Shown here piece after piece: positions 54,965-64,000 of a stretch of 64,000 bases of DNA; position 1 is the stretch's first letter, and the number at the start of each line of letters is the position of its first letter. The stretch covers positions 1,443,016 to 1,507,015 of the forward strand of contig NZ_LT575476.1 of assembly GCF_900086655.1 (NCBI RefSeq), read 5' to 3'. The DNA comes from Paenibacillus tuaregi (GTDB lineage Bacteria; Bacillota; Bacilli; Paenibacillales; Paenibacillaceae). Under the pieces are notes generated by a model, which did no database searches, was not told the origin of the DNA, and saw only the letters and a list, made by a program, of their open reading frames with translations. A program made the translations under genes and the position numbers.

Positions 54965-57592
54965 ATGAAAGCTAGTGAAATCCGCTCCAAATGGCTGCAA
55001 TTCTTCTCTTCTAAGGGGCATAAAATTGAACCGAGTGCGTCCCTCGTTCCGCATAACGATCCATCCCTTTTGTGGATTAATGCGGGAATGGCACCGCTTA
55101 AGCCTTATTTTGACGGGCGTGTGAAGCCGGAGAATCCACGGCTTGCCAACTCTCAGAAATGTATTCGTACCAATGATATCGAGAATGTCGGCAAAACCCG
55201 CCGCCACCACACGTTCTTCGAAATGCTGGGCAACTTCTCCATCGGCGATTATTTCAAGGAAGAAGCGGTAACCTGGGCATGGGAGTTTTTGACTGGAAAG
55301 GACTGGATCGGCTTCGATCCGGAGCGCCTGTCTGTTACCGTATATCCGGAGGATACAGAGGCTTACAGGCTGTGGAACGAGAAGATCGGTCTTCCGGCTG
55401 AACGGATCGTGAAGCTTGAGGATAACTTCTGGGATATCGGTGAAGGCCCATGCGGACCTTGTACGGAAATTTTCTATGACCGGGGAGAGGCTTATGGGGA
55501 TCTGTCCGATCCTGAGTGTTATCCAGGCGGAGAGAATGAGCGCTTCCTGGAAGTATGGAACGTAGTATTCTCGGAGTTCAACCATAACAAGGATGGCTCC
55601 TATACCCCGCTTCCTAATAAGAATATCGATACAGGCGCAGGGCTTGAGCGCTTTGCATCAATTCTGCAGAACGTGAATTCCAACTTCGATACCGATCTGT
55701 TCCAGCCGATTATCGCTAAAACTAGCCAGATCGCTGGTGTTCCATACGGGGTTAACAATGACCATGACGTGGCGATGAAGGTTATCGCTGACCATATCCG
55801 GACCGTTTCTTTTGCGGTGGCTGACGGGGTGCTTCCATCTAACGAAGGCCGCGGATATGTTATCCGCCGTCTGCTTCGCCGGGCAGTCCGCTATGGCAAA
55901 ATGCTCGGCCTTGACCGGCCGTTCATGTTCACTCTCGTCGAAGTGGTGGGTGAAATCATGGGTGCCTACTACACGGATATCATTGCCAAACGTGAATTTA
56001 TCGAGAAGGTTGTCCGTAACGAGGAGGAACGGTTCCATGAGACCTTGACCGACGGGCTGGCCATTCTTGCGAACATCAGCGAGGAAGCTAAAGCAGCTGG
56101 CAAGCAGGTCATCAGCGGTCCGGATGCATTTAAGCTGTATGACACTTACGGATTCCCGCTTGATCTGACTGAAGATTATGCCTCAGAGCATGGTCTTGGC
56201 GTGGACCGTGAAGGATTCGAGGCTGCCATGCAGGAGCAGCGCGCCCGTGCACGTGCCGCCCGTCACGAGAATGAGAGCATGAAGGTTCAAGGCGGCGTGC
56301 TCGCAGATTACACGACTAAAACCGAATTCGTTGGTTATAATGAGCTTGTTGCTGAATCCAAGATCGCCGCAATTATTGTCGGTGATGCTTTTGCCGATGT
56401 GGTATCTGAGGGCGAGTCCTGTCAGATTATTCTTGAGAAGACTCCGTTCTATGCGGAAAGCGGCGGTCAGGTTAGCGATAAAGGCGTCATCCGCGGCGAT
56501 GCCGGAAACGCCAAAGTGGAGGGGCTCTACAAAGCTCCGCACGGGCAGTTTGTGCATATCGTGAAGGTGGAGTCTGGAGAACTTCGGACCGGAGATACCA
56601 TTGTCGCTGAAGTGGACCGTGGATTAAGAAGTGATATTATCAAGAATCATACGGCGACACACCTGCTCCACAAAGCGCTTAAAGAGACGCTTGGCGAGCA
56701 TGTGAACCAAGCAGGCTCCCTGGTAGAACCGGGCCGTCTGCGGTTTGACTTCTCCCATCTGGGCAGTATCAGCCCTGAAGAGCTCACGGAAATTGAACGC
56801 CGGGTGAATGAGCAGATCTGGAACAGCCTTGACGTTATTATTGAGCTGAAGCCGATTGATGAGGCTAAAGCCATGGGAGCTATGGCTCTGTTCGGCGAGA
56901 AATACGGAGATATTGTCCGTATGGTTCAAGTCGGCGGTTACAGTCTCGAGCTGTGCGGTGGATGTCATGTGGAGAACACATCCCAGATCGGTCTGTTCAA
57001 GCTGGTTAGCGAAAGTGGCATCGGGTCTGGTGTACGCCGGATTGAAGCGGTAACCGGCCGTCAGGCTTATGAATATATGGATACTCAACTGGAGCTTCTT
57101 AAGCAGGCGGCTGCCTTATTGAAGTCAAATGTGAATGAAGTGCCTAAGCGTCTTGAAGGCCTTCAACAACAGATGAAGGAACTGAGCCGTGAGAACGAAT
57201 CACTTCAGGCCAAGCTCAGCGGTATTGAGGCCGGGGCACTTACCAGCCAGGTGCAAACCATTGGCAGCACCCAGCTGCTGGCTGCCCGGGTTCAGGCAGG
57301 AAGTATGGACGTTCTAAGAACAATGGCGGATGAATTAAAGCTCAAGCTGCCTGAGGCTGTACTTGTGCTCGGCGCAGTCGTAGAGGATAAAGTGAATTTC
57401 GTAGTTGCTGTACCACAGCAGGAAGTGAAGCGCGGGCTTCATGCCGGCAAGCTTGTGAAAGAGCTGGCAGCGCTGTGCGGCGGCGGCGGTGGCGGCCGTC
57501 CGGATATGGCTCAGGCTGGGGGTAAAGACGCTTCCAAGCTGGACGAGGCGCTCAAGCTGTCCGAACAATTGATTCGGGCATCCGCAGAGTAA
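54965..57592 (+). CDS. alaS: Alanyl-tRNA synthetase
   Basis: The 875-residue product has the class II core ([34 protein letters not shown]), the editing domain with HxxxH ([11 protein letters not shown]) and Cys/His zinc ligands ([15 protein letters not shown]), a coiled coil (about 720-760) and a Gly-rich C-Ala domain ([15 protein letters not shown]). ATG 54965 follows AGGAGG by 9 nt. Confidence 0.97.
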   Translation: MKASEIRSKWLQFFSSKGHKIEPSASLVPHNDPSLLWINAGMAPLKPYFDGRVKPENPRLANSQKCIRTNDIENVGKTRRHHTFFEMLGNFSIGDYFKEEAVTWAWEFLTGKDWIGFDPERLSVTVYPEDTEAYRLWNEKIGLPAERIVKLEDNFWDIGEGPCGPCTEIFYDRGEAYGDLSDPECYPGGENERFLEVWNVVFSEFNHNKDGSYTPLPNKNIDTGAGLERFASILQNVNSNFDTDLFQPIIAKTSQIAGVPYGVNNDHDVAMKVIADHIRTVSFAVADGVLPSNEGRGYVIRRLLRRAVRYGKMLGLDRPFMFTLVEVVGEIMGAYYTDIIAKREFIEKVVRNEEERFHETLTDGLAILANISEEAKAAGKQVISGPDAFKLYDTYGFPLDLTEDYASEHGLGVDREGFEAAMQEQRARARAARHENESMKVQGGVLADYTTKTEFVGYNELVAESKIAAIIVGDAFADVVSEGESCQIILEKTPFYAESGGQVSDKGVIRGDAGNAKVEGLYKAPHGQFVHIVKVESGELRTGDTIVAEVDRGLRSDIIKNHTATHLLHKALKETLGEHVNQAGSLVEPGRLRFDFSHLGSISPEELTEIERRVNEQIWNSLDVIIELKPIDEAKAMGAMALFGEKYGDIVRMVQVGGYSLELCGGCHVENTSQIGLFKLVSESGIGSGVRRIEAVTGRQAYEYMDTQLELLKQAAALLKSNVNEVPKRLEGLQQQMKELSRENESLQAKLSGIEAGALTSQVQTIGSTQLLAARVQAGSMDVLRTMADELKLKLPEAVLVLGAVVEDKVNFVVAVPQQEVKRGLHAGKLVKELAALCGGGGGGRPDMAQAGGKDASKLDEALKLSEQLIRASAE

Positions 57593-57723
57593 TATTCCAT
57601 AATCAGGATGATTCTTCCCTCAAATATTTCCTTATGGGAGCCTGAATATGTTATAGTTAAGGAGGCAGGCTGCACGGCTTGCAATTTCCCGCGGGCAAAT
57701 GTTCGTAGAAGTGAGGTGTCATC

Positions 57724-57984
57724 TTGGACTCCATGGATAAAACAGTCAAGTTCAACGTCAAAGGCGATGAGCATGAGGCTTCGGCACAGGAAATTCTATT
57801 GTCGGTATATGAAGCACTGCAGGAGAAGGAATATAATCCGATTAACCAGATTGTCGGTTATTTATTGTCGGGTGACCCCGCATATATACCGCGTCACAAC
57901 AATGCGAGAAGTTTGGTTCGGAAGAAAGAGCGGGATGAACTGATTGAGGAACTGGTCAGATATTATTTGGCCGGCCACAAGTAG
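57724..57984 (+). CDS. ireB: IreB-family regulatory phosphoprotein
   Basis: The 86-residue product has the IreB/YrzL core [20 protein letters not shown] then [20 protein letters not shown]. In enterococci IreB is phosphorylated by the PASTA kinase IreK on N-terminal Thr residues; starting at TTG 57724 (GAGGTG 5 nt upstream) puts a Thr at position 7, as there. ATG 57733 is the alternative start. Position after alaS and before ruvX is conserved. Confidence 0.92.
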   Translation: MDSMDKTVKFNVKGDEHEASAQEILLSVYEALQEKEYNPINQIVGYLLSGDPAYIPRHNNARSLVRKKERDELIEELVRYYLAGHK

Positions 57985-58023
57985 GCAGAACGCTCCGTTT
58001 CCCGCAGAAATAGGAGATCAGCA

Positions 58024-58440
58024 ATGAGGATATTAGGTTTGGACTACGGGGACCGCAGAATCGGTGCAGCCGTAAGCGACGCTTTCGGCTGGACGGCCCA
58101 GGGGCTTGAGACCATTGAGCGCCGGGGCGATGAATCTGAACTGAAGCGGATTGCCGGGCTTGTGAAGGAATATGAGGCCGAGGAAATCGTCGTCGGACTT
58201 CCGAAGAACATGAACGGCACAGTGGGTCCCCGTGGAGAGATTTGCATAGAGTTTGCTGAGAAATTACGGCAGGTTCTAGGTTTACCGGTTCACCTTTGGG
58301 ATGAGCGGCTAACAACCGTCTCTGCACAGCGGACGCTGCTTGAGGCTGATGTCAGCCGAAAAAAACGCAAACAGGTCGTGGATCAACTGGCCGCGACGCT
58401 GATTTTGCAAAATTTCTTGGATTCTAAGAGCAAAAGGTGA
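58024..58440 (+). CDS. ruvX: Holliday junction resolvase-like protein RuvX (YqgF)
   Basis: The 138-residue RNase H-fold product has LGLDYGDRRIGAAVSD, VVGLPKNMNGTVGPRG, WDERLTTVSAQR and VVDQLAATLILQNFL, with Asp/Glu/Asp in the active site. Family members process 16S rRNA precursors or resolve junctions. TAGGAGAT precedes the ATG. Confidence 0.94.
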   Translation: MRILGLDYGDRRIGAAVSDAFGWTAQGLETIERRGDESELKRIAGLVKEYEAEEIVVGLPKNMNGTVGPRGEICIEFAEKLRQVLGLPVHLWDERLTTVSAQRTLLEADVSRKKRKQVVDQLAATLILQNFLDSKSKR

Positions 58441-58452
58441 GGGTGATGGCAA

Positions 58453-58767
58453 ATGGCTAACGATCGCATGAATAACGAAGAAGAACCGGAAATTATCTAC
58501 ATCCCTGATGAAGAGGGAAATGAAGAGGAATTCGAAGTGATTATGAAATTCGAAGTGGATGGTTCTGACGCAAAGTATATGATGGTCGTACCGCTTGACT
58601 CTGAAGAGGCAGACGAAGACAGCGAAGAAGTGTACGCTTTCCGTTATGAGGAAGATGGCGATGATCTGAAGCTGTTCACAATCGAGAGCGACGAAGAGTG
58701 GGAGATTGTTGAAGAAACATTCAACACACTGCTTGACGAGCTGGGTGGTGAGGAAGAGCATGACTGA
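58453..58767 (+). CDS. DUF1292 protein (YrzB-like)
   Basis: The 104-residue acidic product has IIYIPDEEGNEEEFEVIMKF, YMMVVPLDSEE, VYAFRYEEDGDDLKLFTIES and EEWEIVEETFNTLL. The family follows ruvX in most Firmicutes but has no assigned function. It overlaps the next gene, a second DUF1292 protein, by 8 nt. Confidence 0.9.
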   Translation: MANDRMNNEEEPEIIYIPDEEGNEEEFEVIMKFEVDGSDAKYMMVVPLDSEEADEDSEEVYAFRYEEDGDDLKLFTIESDEEWEIVEETFNTLLDELGGEEEHD

Positions 58768-59062
58768 GTACTCGGCTGAACATGTGGTTTGGAGTTCCCG
58801 TGTAAGGGAAGCCTTTGGACCTGTGGTTGAGCTTCATGATGAGAAAGGTCGCACCTCCTATTACCGGGTTGAGAAGGAATTTGATATCGCGGGTCAAGCC
58901 TATGCGGTGCTTCTGCCTGATGAGGATGGTAAGCCAGCTGAGCCTGAAATCCTGAAGATCATGACGTCACAAGATGGCAATCTTGAACTTGTAACGATTG
59001 ATGACGATGATGAGTGGGAGAACGTATCGGAGCTTTATGATGAGCTGACTTTTCCTGAGTAA
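58760..59062 (+). CDS. Second DUF1292 protein
   Basis: The 100-residue product repeats the DUF1292 pattern (GPVVELHDEKGRTSYYRVEK, YAVLLPDEDGKPAEPEILKI, ELVTIDDDDEWENVSELYDE) but diverges in sequence. ATG 58760 has GGTGAGGAAG upstream; a longer frame starting at 58706 reads through the upstream gene. The 8-nt overlap implies coupled translation. Probably a tandem duplication of the family. Confidence 0.85.
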   Translation: MTEYSAEHVVWSSRVREAFGPVVELHDEKGRTSYYRVEKEFDIAGQAYAVLLPDEDGKPAEPEILKIMTSQDGNLELVTIDDDDEWENVSELYDELTFPE

Positions 59063-59121
59063 TCTCCAGTTCTCTTTTTCTGATTGATCAGGGTCCTGCT
59101 TTGTTATAGCATTTCTACAAG

Positions 59122-59146
59122 AAGAGCGGCATTCACCGCTCTTTTT
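59122..59146 (+). terminator. Terminator of the ireB-ruvX-DUF1292 operon
   Basis: Perfect 8-bp stem AAGAGCGG with CCGCTCTT, 6-nt loop, T run. Confidence 0.85.
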
Positions 59147-59175
59147 GTATGGTATTATAGAGGGAGTTGAACAGC

Positions 59176-60228
59176 TTGAGCAAATTCTGGAGACGGTTGA
59201 CCGTCATAGTTCTTGTACTCGTGTTCATCATAGGTGGAGCAGCCGTCTATGCATATATTCAAACGCGCCCTGTCAGCTCTTCAGGTGCAGACATCAAGGT
59301 AAACATCCCGGAAGGCAGTGGCACTTCCCTGATTGCGGATCAGCTGCAGCGGGAGGGTATTATTAAAAATGCGTTATTGTTCAAGGTCTACTTGAAATAT
59401 AAGTCAGAAGGCTCACGGTTCCAGGCCGGTACTTATGCATTAAGCCCGAGCATGACTTATGATCAAATCATCGGGAAGTTGAATCATGGCGATGTCGTGA
59501 AAGCGGACATGGTCCATTTCACGATTCCTGAAGGATATACGGTTATGCAGATGGCCGACCGGCTTAGCGGAGAAGGGATTGTTGATAAGGCTCAATTCCT
59601 TAAACTCGCTAAAGACCCTTCGGGTATTGAGCTTCCTCTGCTGAAGGAAATCCCATCGCAGCCAAAGCAGCTGTACAGGCTTGAAGGCCTTCTGTTTCCG
59701 GAGACCTATGAACTGAAAAAGGGCAGCAGCGAGCAGGAGATCATGACCCGGATGCTGGAGGAGCTTCAGTCCAGGCTTGATGAAATCCCGGACTGGCATC
59801 TGAAGCTGCAGAAGAGCAAGATGTCTTTGACGGAGGTGCTTACCGTAGCTTCCCTGATTGAGCGGGAAGTTGTGGTGGACAAGGAGAGAAAGCTGGTTGC
59901 TAGTGTCATCTATAACCGCCTGAAGAAGGGCATGAAGCTGGAAATTGACGCGACCATTCAGTATCTGCTTGGGAAGCCGAAGGAACGCCTGCTTAACAGT
60001 GATTTAAGGAAAGTGGACAGCCCTTATAATACATACCTGTATAAAGGTCTTCCGCCAGGTCCGATCGCGAGCCCAAGCCTTAAGTCCATCGAGGCAGCAC
60101 TGGAGCCGGATACGTCGGATTATCTATTTTACGTAACCAAGAAAGATGGTTCCCATGAGCATTTGTTTGCCAAGACCTATGCTGAACATTTGAAGAATAT
60201 CAAGATAAGCAAGACAACAGCTAAATAA
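59176..60228 (+). CDS. mltG: Endolytic murein transglycosylase MltG
   Basis: The 350-residue product has one N-terminal membrane anchor (VIVLVLVFIIGGAAVYAYI), a LysM-like region (VHFTIPEGYTVMQMADRLSG) and the YceG domain with catalytic Glu in ASLIEREVVVDKE, plus LEIDATIQYLLG and YNTYLYKGLPPGPIASPS. It cuts nascent peptidoglycan glycan strands outside the membrane. TTG 59176 has GAGGGAG 9 nt upstream. Confidence 0.94.
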   Translation: MSKFWRRLTVIVLVLVFIIGGAAVYAYIQTRPVSSSGADIKVNIPEGSGTSLIADQLQREGIIKNALLFKVYLKYKSEGSRFQAGTYALSPSMTYDQIIGKLNHGDVVKADMVHFTIPEGYTVMQMADRLSGEGIVDKAQFLKLAKDPSGIELPLLKEIPSQPKQLYRLEGLLFPETYELKKGSSEQEIMTRMLEELQSRLDEIPDWHLKLQKSKMSLTEVLTVASLIEREVVVDKERKLVASVIYNRLKKGMKLEIDATIQYLLGKPKERLLNSDLRKVDSPYNTYLYKGLPPGPIASPSLKSIEAALEPDTSDYLFYVTKKDGSHEHLFAKTYAEHLKNIKISKTTAK

Positions 60229-60245
60229 TAACTGAGGTGTATGAA

Positions 60246-61181
60246 GTGAACGGAAACAAACCTGAGCTTCTCGCCGCCGCCGGTTCTCTTCGCGAGGTTG
60301 AAGCGTATATTGCCTCCGGAGCCACTGCGGTACTGATTGGCGAGGACAAATTCGGGATGAGATTGCCCGGAAGTATGACGTTAACCGAGATAGAAGAGGC
60401 TGTGCGTATCGCACATGACAGACAGGCAAAGGTGTATGTTAGTCTAAACAACCTGATGAGTAATGAGATTTTGGGAGAGCTTCCAAGCTATGTAGAAGCG
60501 CTGGCCGAAGCAGGTGTGGATGCAGTTGAATTTGGCGACCCGGCTGTGCTTCGTGCAGTGAACCAGCATGCTCCAGGGATTAAACTCCACTGGAATGCGG
60601 AAATGACCTCTACCAACTATGCCACAGCCAACTATTGGGGCTCCAAGGGTGCTTCACGGGTTGTTCTGGCGAGAGAACTGAACATGGATGAATTGACTGG
60701 AATGAAACCTCATTTGCAGGTGGAGGCTCAGGTTCAGGTGCACGGAATGACGAACATCTACCATTCCAAACGCAGGCTGGTCCGGAGTTATATGACCCAT
60801 CAAGGCCGGCCGGTTGACGGTGAGAATCTTGGCCTGGAGCGGGGGCTCTTCCTGATTGAGGCCGAACGCAAGGAAGAGAAGTTCCCGATCTATGAAGACA
60901 TTAATGGCACGCATATTATGAGCTCGGATGATATCTGCATCCTTGAGGATCTGCATATCCTGCTTGAAGCCGGATTAGACAGCTTGAAGATTGAGACTCT
61001 TCTTAAGCCAATGAACTATAATTGTAAGGTTATTCAAATATACCGCACAGCCATGGATGCATACTTCGAGGATCCAGAGGGGTATGAGTTCCAAGAAGAA
61101 TGGCTCGATGCCATTAGGGAAGTTCAGGACCCTGAACGTGAATTGTCGTTTGGATTCTTTTACAAAGAACAGGTCTACTAA
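60246..61181 (+). CDS. trhP1: Peptidase U32-family tRNA hydroxylation protein TrhP1 (YrrN)
   Basis: The 311-residue U32-family product has KPELLAAAGSLREVEAYIAS, KVYVSLNNLMSN, VDAVEFGDPAVL and IHWNAEMTSTNYATA-type blocks. The U32 signature is degenerate (QVQVHGMTNIYHSKRRL, no paired Cys). In B. subtilis YrrN and YrrO act together in prephenate-dependent 5-hydroxylation of U34 in tRNA. GTG 60246 follows GAGGTG by 6 nt. Confidence 0.85.
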   Translation: MNGNKPELLAAAGSLREVEAYIASGATAVLIGEDKFGMRLPGSMTLTEIEEAVRIAHDRQAKVYVSLNNLMSNEILGELPSYVEALAEAGVDAVEFGDPAVLRAVNQHAPGIKLHWNAEMTSTNYATANYWGSKGASRVVLARELNMDELTGMKPHLQVEAQVQVHGMTNIYHSKRRLVRSYMTHQGRPVDGENLGLERGLFLIEAERKEEKFPIYEDINGTHIMSSDDICILEDLHILLEAGLDSLKIETLLKPMNYNCKVIQIYRTAMDAYFEDPEGYEFQEEWLDAIREVQDPERELSFGFFYKEQVY

Positions 61182-61195
61182 GGGGGAACGAATAT

Positions 61196-62530
61196 ATGCC
61201 TACAACACAGCAGCATAAACCGAAATATACAGGCAAACGGTACCGCTTGGACAAGCCTGAACTGCTTGCTCCGGCGGGAAATCTGGAGAAGCTGAAATTT
61301 GCGATCCATTACGGGGCGGATGCCGTCTATATTGGGGGGCAAAAGTACGGACTACGTTCTAATGCGGATAATTTTAGCTTTGAAGAAATGCGTGAAGGTG
61401 TTGAATTCGCGAAGAAATACGGGGCTAAAGTTTTTGTTGCAACAAATATTTATGCCCATAATGAAGATATTGCTGGGATTGAGGAGTATTTGCGCAATCT
61501 GGAGGAAGTAGGAATCTCCGCGATTATTGCGGCTGATCCGATTATTGTGGAGACTGCAAAACGGGTGGCTCCGGGTCTTGAGGTTCACTTAAGCACCCAG
61601 CAGTCTACAGTCAATTGGCAGGCTGTGCAGTTCTGGAAGGAAGAAGGGCTGCCGCGTGTTGTGCTTGGCCGTGAGGCGAGCCTTGAAGAAATCGCGGAGA
61701 TCAAGAACAAGGTGGATATTGAAATCGAGGCCTTCATCCATGGGGCTATGTGTTCATCTTATTCGGGACGCTGTGTGCTGTCGAACCATTTCACGGACCG
61801 TGACTCCAACCGGGGCGGCTGCTGCCAGTCCTGCCGTTGGAAGTATGACCTGTTTGAAGACGGCCGGAGTGAACAGGTATGGGTATCCGAGGAAGAAGCG
61901 CGGGACAGCAAAATGCTGCAGCAATTTAACCTGGGTGTGAACCAGTTTCCTCTCTTTGAGGAGCGGGATAATGCCTTTACCATGTCCTCCAAGGATTTGT
62001 GCATGATTGCCCATATTCCGGACCTCATTGATGTAGGGGTGGACAGCTTCAAGATCGAAGGTCGAATGAAGTCCATTCACTATGTGGCTACGGTTGTTAA
62101 TGTCTACCGGCAAGCCATTGATTCCTATATGGCTGATCCCGAGAATTACGTGCTGAAGCCAGAATGGATCGAAGAAATGAACAAAGCTGCTAACAGACCT
62201 TTGAATACGGGCTTCTTCTATGATACTCCTGATCATGAGGATCATATCTATGAACCGGAAGAGAAAGCCGCTCCTTACGATTTCGCTGGTCTGGTTCTGG
62301 AGTACGATGAGGAGAGCGGTATGGCGCTTATTCAGCAGCGCAACCACTTTAAGCCAGGGCAGGAAGTTGAGTTCTTCGGACCAGGCGGCTCCGCGTTTAA
62401 GATGACAGTAGGGCAGATTTGGGATGAACAGGGCGTAGAACTTGCAGCTGCGCGGCATCCTTTACAGCGGATTCGCATGAAAGTGGACCAGCCCGTTCGT
62501 TATTTTGACATGATGCGTAAGAAGAAGTAA
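61196..62530 (+). CDS. trhP2: Peptidase U32-family tRNA hydroxylation protein TrhP2 (YrrO)
   Basis: The 444-residue product carries the full U32 signature (EAFIHGAMCSSYSGRCVLSN), further Cys residues (GGCCQSCRW) that probably bind an iron-sulfur cluster, DSFKIEGRMKSIHYVATVV, and a C-terminal beta domain (about 360-440). Partner of TrhP1, 14 nt upstream. Despite the family name, tRNA or rRNA hydroxylation rather than proteolysis is the supported role of close relatives. Confidence 0.9.
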   Translation: MPTTQQHKPKYTGKRYRLDKPELLAPAGNLEKLKFAIHYGADAVYIGGQKYGLRSNADNFSFEEMREGVEFAKKYGAKVFVATNIYAHNEDIAGIEEYLRNLEEVGISAIIAADPIIVETAKRVAPGLEVHLSTQQSTVNWQAVQFWKEEGLPRVVLGREASLEEIAEIKNKVDIEIEAFIHGAMCSSYSGRCVLSNHFTDRDSNRGGCCQSCRWKYDLFEDGRSEQVWVSEEEARDSKMLQQFNLGVNQFPLFEERDNAFTMSSKDLCMIAHIPDLIDVGVDSFKIEGRMKSIHYVATVVNVYRQAIDSYMADPENYVLKPEWIEEMNKAANRPLNTGFFYDTPDHEDHIYEPEEKAAPYDFAGLVLEYDEESGMALIQQRNHFKPGQEVEFFGPGGSAFKMTVGQIWDEQGVELAAARHPLQRIRMKVDQPVRYFDMMRKKK

Positions 62531-62542
62531 ACCTCTTTGTAA

Positions 62543-62580
62543 AATACCCTTCATCTTTTTAAGATGGGGGGTTATTTTTT
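62543..62580 (+). terminator. Terminator of trhP1-trhP2
   Basis: CATCTT with AAGATG plus flanking AATACCC/GGGGGTTATT pairing and a T run. Confidence 0.75.
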
Positions 62581-62590
62581 CCAAAAACCT

Positions 62591-62598
62591 GCCGATAT
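62591..62598 (+). promoter_or_regulatory. Sigma-D-like -10 element before the chemotaxis gene
   Basis: GCCGATAT exactly matches the sigma-D (FliA-type) -10 consensus; the -35 position (TTAT for TAAA) is poor. A sigma-A candidate also exists (TTGAGA 62660-62665, 17 nt, TACTAT 62683-62688). Sigma-D control of a receptor gene would make sense; this is an inference. Confidence 0.45.
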
Positions 62599-62761
62599 AA
62601 AAGATAAGATTCTGTGGATTGCAGCCTTCTCTTAATTTAGGAAAATAGTTACAATTAAATTGAGAAAAAGAAAGCGTTATGATACTATCAGTAAGAAAAT
62701 AGTGGTAGGCCTGGAATCCTAATCTTATGACTTAAATTACGAAACTGGCGGGGGAGCGATC

Positions 62762-64000
62762 ATGAATTTAGTTCCAAAGAAGGATAACAACGAAAAGACT
62801 GCAAAAAAATTCGGGAAAGAGCAGTTAACTGGGCTTGGTAAGAAAGCGGTTACGAGTATAGGTAACGTGAAGCTGGGTGCGGTAGACCCGTCTAAGTCCG
62901 TAGGTGTTAGGCTCTTTCTGATTTTCTTTGTAGCTATTATGTTTTTTGTATTAACTCTGGGAATTCTATCTTATCAGATGGCCAAGAATACGATTGAGAA
63001 TACGGCAAAAAATGCAAACCAGCAGACGATCATTCAAACATCTGAGAAGCTCGATATTGTGCTGAAGCAGTATGAAGATGGGCTTCAACAGGCTTATCTT
63101 GACCCGGATATTCAAAAAGCGATGATGGCCATCGGGTCAGACTCCGTTGGGGATTACGACCGTTATGCTCTTAACAATACCATCTCCAAGAAATTCGGAA
63201 CCTGGGCATTCTCTACAAATGGAGTGCAGGGGGTATATGTAATTCCTTCGGACGGATCTTTCAAAGGCATTGGTGCGGGTACAGTTGACCAGGAGCTGCT
63301 TACTGACTTCAGTAAGAGATACTCCAGCAAGGATTTCCAAGAGAGAGGGTCAGCCAAATGGCGGAGAGTGGATCCAGGCACATTAACAACCGGTGAACCT
63401 GTATTCCGTGTGATTAAGACAATGACCACAATTGGAGGGGGAAGCAAAAGCTATTATCTCATTGCAGATATCAAGACTCAAATCCTCTCGGATCAGCTGA
63501 AGAAGATTGATCTTGGTGATGATGCCGAACTTCAAATTTTAGCACCGGATGCTACGGTAGTCGCTTCATCCAATATAAAGAACAACAGTAAGAAGACTGA
63601 ATTCACCTCGCTCGCGGTACAAAAAGAGAACTCGGGAAGCTTGTTCACCAAGGACGTGGCAAACCAGTCGGTACTTGCCGTTTATAGCACCCAGGCCTCT
63701 TCAGGGTGGAAGCTGCTTGGCGTTGTGCCTACCGGCAATTTGACTAAGGACGCCAAAGGCATTCTTGTATCGACCTTTATTTCGGCCTTTGTCGTAGCCA
63801 TAATTGCCATTCTGATTGGGGTTTGGATGGTCAGAATGATCGCAAGACCTCTGGGGAATATGAAAGATCTGATGCAGGAGGGAGCTAAGGGCAATCTGAG
63901 CGTTCGTGTGGCTCATAAATCCAAGGATGAAATTGGCCAGCTTGCCGCGAGCTTCAACCTGATGATGGAGCAGATTACCGAGCTTGTGAAGCAGACGAAT
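62762..64000 (+). CDS. Methyl-accepting chemotaxis protein, 5' part (runs off the window)
   Basis: Open from ATG 62762 (GGGGGAGCG upstream) to the window edge, 413 codons. A cytoplasmic lead of about 45 residues precedes TM1 (RLFLIFFVAIMFFVLTLGIL). An extracellular dCache-like sensor region (about 70-330) follows, then TM2 (about 333-355) and a HAMP domain (IARPLGNMKDLMQEGAKGNL, DEIGQLAASFNLMMEQI). The methylation and signalling hairpin must lie beyond the edge. A histidine kinase cannot be fully excluded, but the layout favours a chemoreceptor. Confidence 0.8.
   Translation, partial: MNLVPKKDNNEKTAKKFGKEQLTGLGKKAVTSIGNVKLGAVDPSKSVGVRLFLIFFVAIMFFVLTLGILSYQMAKNTIENTAKNANQQTIIQTSEKLDIVLKQYEDGLQQAYLDPDIQKAMMAIGSDSVGDYDRYALNNTISKKFGTWAFSTNGVQGVYVIPSDGSFKGIGAGTVDQELLTDFSKRYSSKDFQERGSAKWRRVDPGTLTTGEPVFRVIKTMTTIGGGSKSYYLIADIKTQILSDQLKKIDLGDDAELQILAPDATVVASSNIKNNSKKTEFTSLAVQKENSGSLFTKDVANQSVLAVYSTQASSGWKLLGVVPTGNLTKDAKGILVSTFISAFVVAIIAILIGVWMVRMIARPLGNMKDLMQEGAKGNLSVRVAHKSKDEIGQLAASFNLMMEQITELVKQTN

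Overview
The window looks like a chromosome segment of a Paenibacillus-type, endospore-forming Firmicute. This rests on sporulation genes (bofC, spoVB, a SpoIID-family gene, a YjcZ-type peptide), ruvC coexisting with ruvX, T-box leaders before hisS and alaS, and a gene order that closely follows the Bacillus subtilis bofC-to-yrrO region. No taxonomic search was possible, so the genus is an inference.

Layout. (1) 52-1086: nine tRNA genes (Glu, Val, fMet, Asp, Lys, Leu, Gly, Arg, Leu). (2) 1268-6777: a decayed, partly AT-rich island next to the last tRNA-Leu. It holds a truncated tyrosine integrase, a LexA-like winged-helix protein, two YolD-like proteins, secreted or membrane proteins of unknown function, two repressor fragments, a HicA stub, a broken HicB and a broken phage tail gene. 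(3) 7064-9071: PaiA-like acetyltransferase, a gutted MarR gene with two operator-like palindromes, and a Gfo/Idh/MocA oxidoreductase. (4) 9168-31695: bofC, ruvCAB, a SpoIID-family gene, queA, tgt, yajC, PAP2, yrzE-like, a stand-alone DUF421 tail, spoVB, comN, secDF, a CDF-like protein, recJ, apt, uraA, relA, dtd. (5) 31972-37686: a carbohydrate cassette (TIM-barrel isomerase, dehydrogenase, MFS carrier, ROK regulator), then two small genes, one of them a PfpI protein. (6) 37850-46591: a possible small RNA, T-box plus hisS, a 66-nt tandem repeat array, aspS, tcdA, a YdeI-type gene, helD, a structured intergenic region and a minus-strand cluster of very small ORFs. (7) 47153-64000: rarA, mnmA (minus strand), cymR, iscS-type desulfurase, yrrD, AI-2E permease, T-box plus alaS, ireB, ruvX, two DUF1292 genes, mltG, trhP1, trhP2, and the start of a chemotaxis receptor that runs off the end.

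How the genes work together. The conserved backbone covers recombination and repair (RuvABC, RecJ, RarA, RuvX), tRNA maturation (QueA, Tgt, TcdA, MnmA with its sulfur donor IscS, TrhP1/P2), aminoacylation (HisS, AspS, AlaS), protein export (YajC, SecD, SecF), the stringent response (RelA), cysteine regulation (CymR) and sporulation.

The most unusual signal is a pair of about 200-nt elements at 27205-27412 and 48586-48783, in opposite orientation. Each sits between convergent genes, has terminal inverted repeats, and shares a 32-nt core. The sequence of the long internal stem differs between copies while its pairing is kept, with compensatory changes. This suggests a dispersed structured element (MITE-like or RNA) that I cannot assign to a named family.
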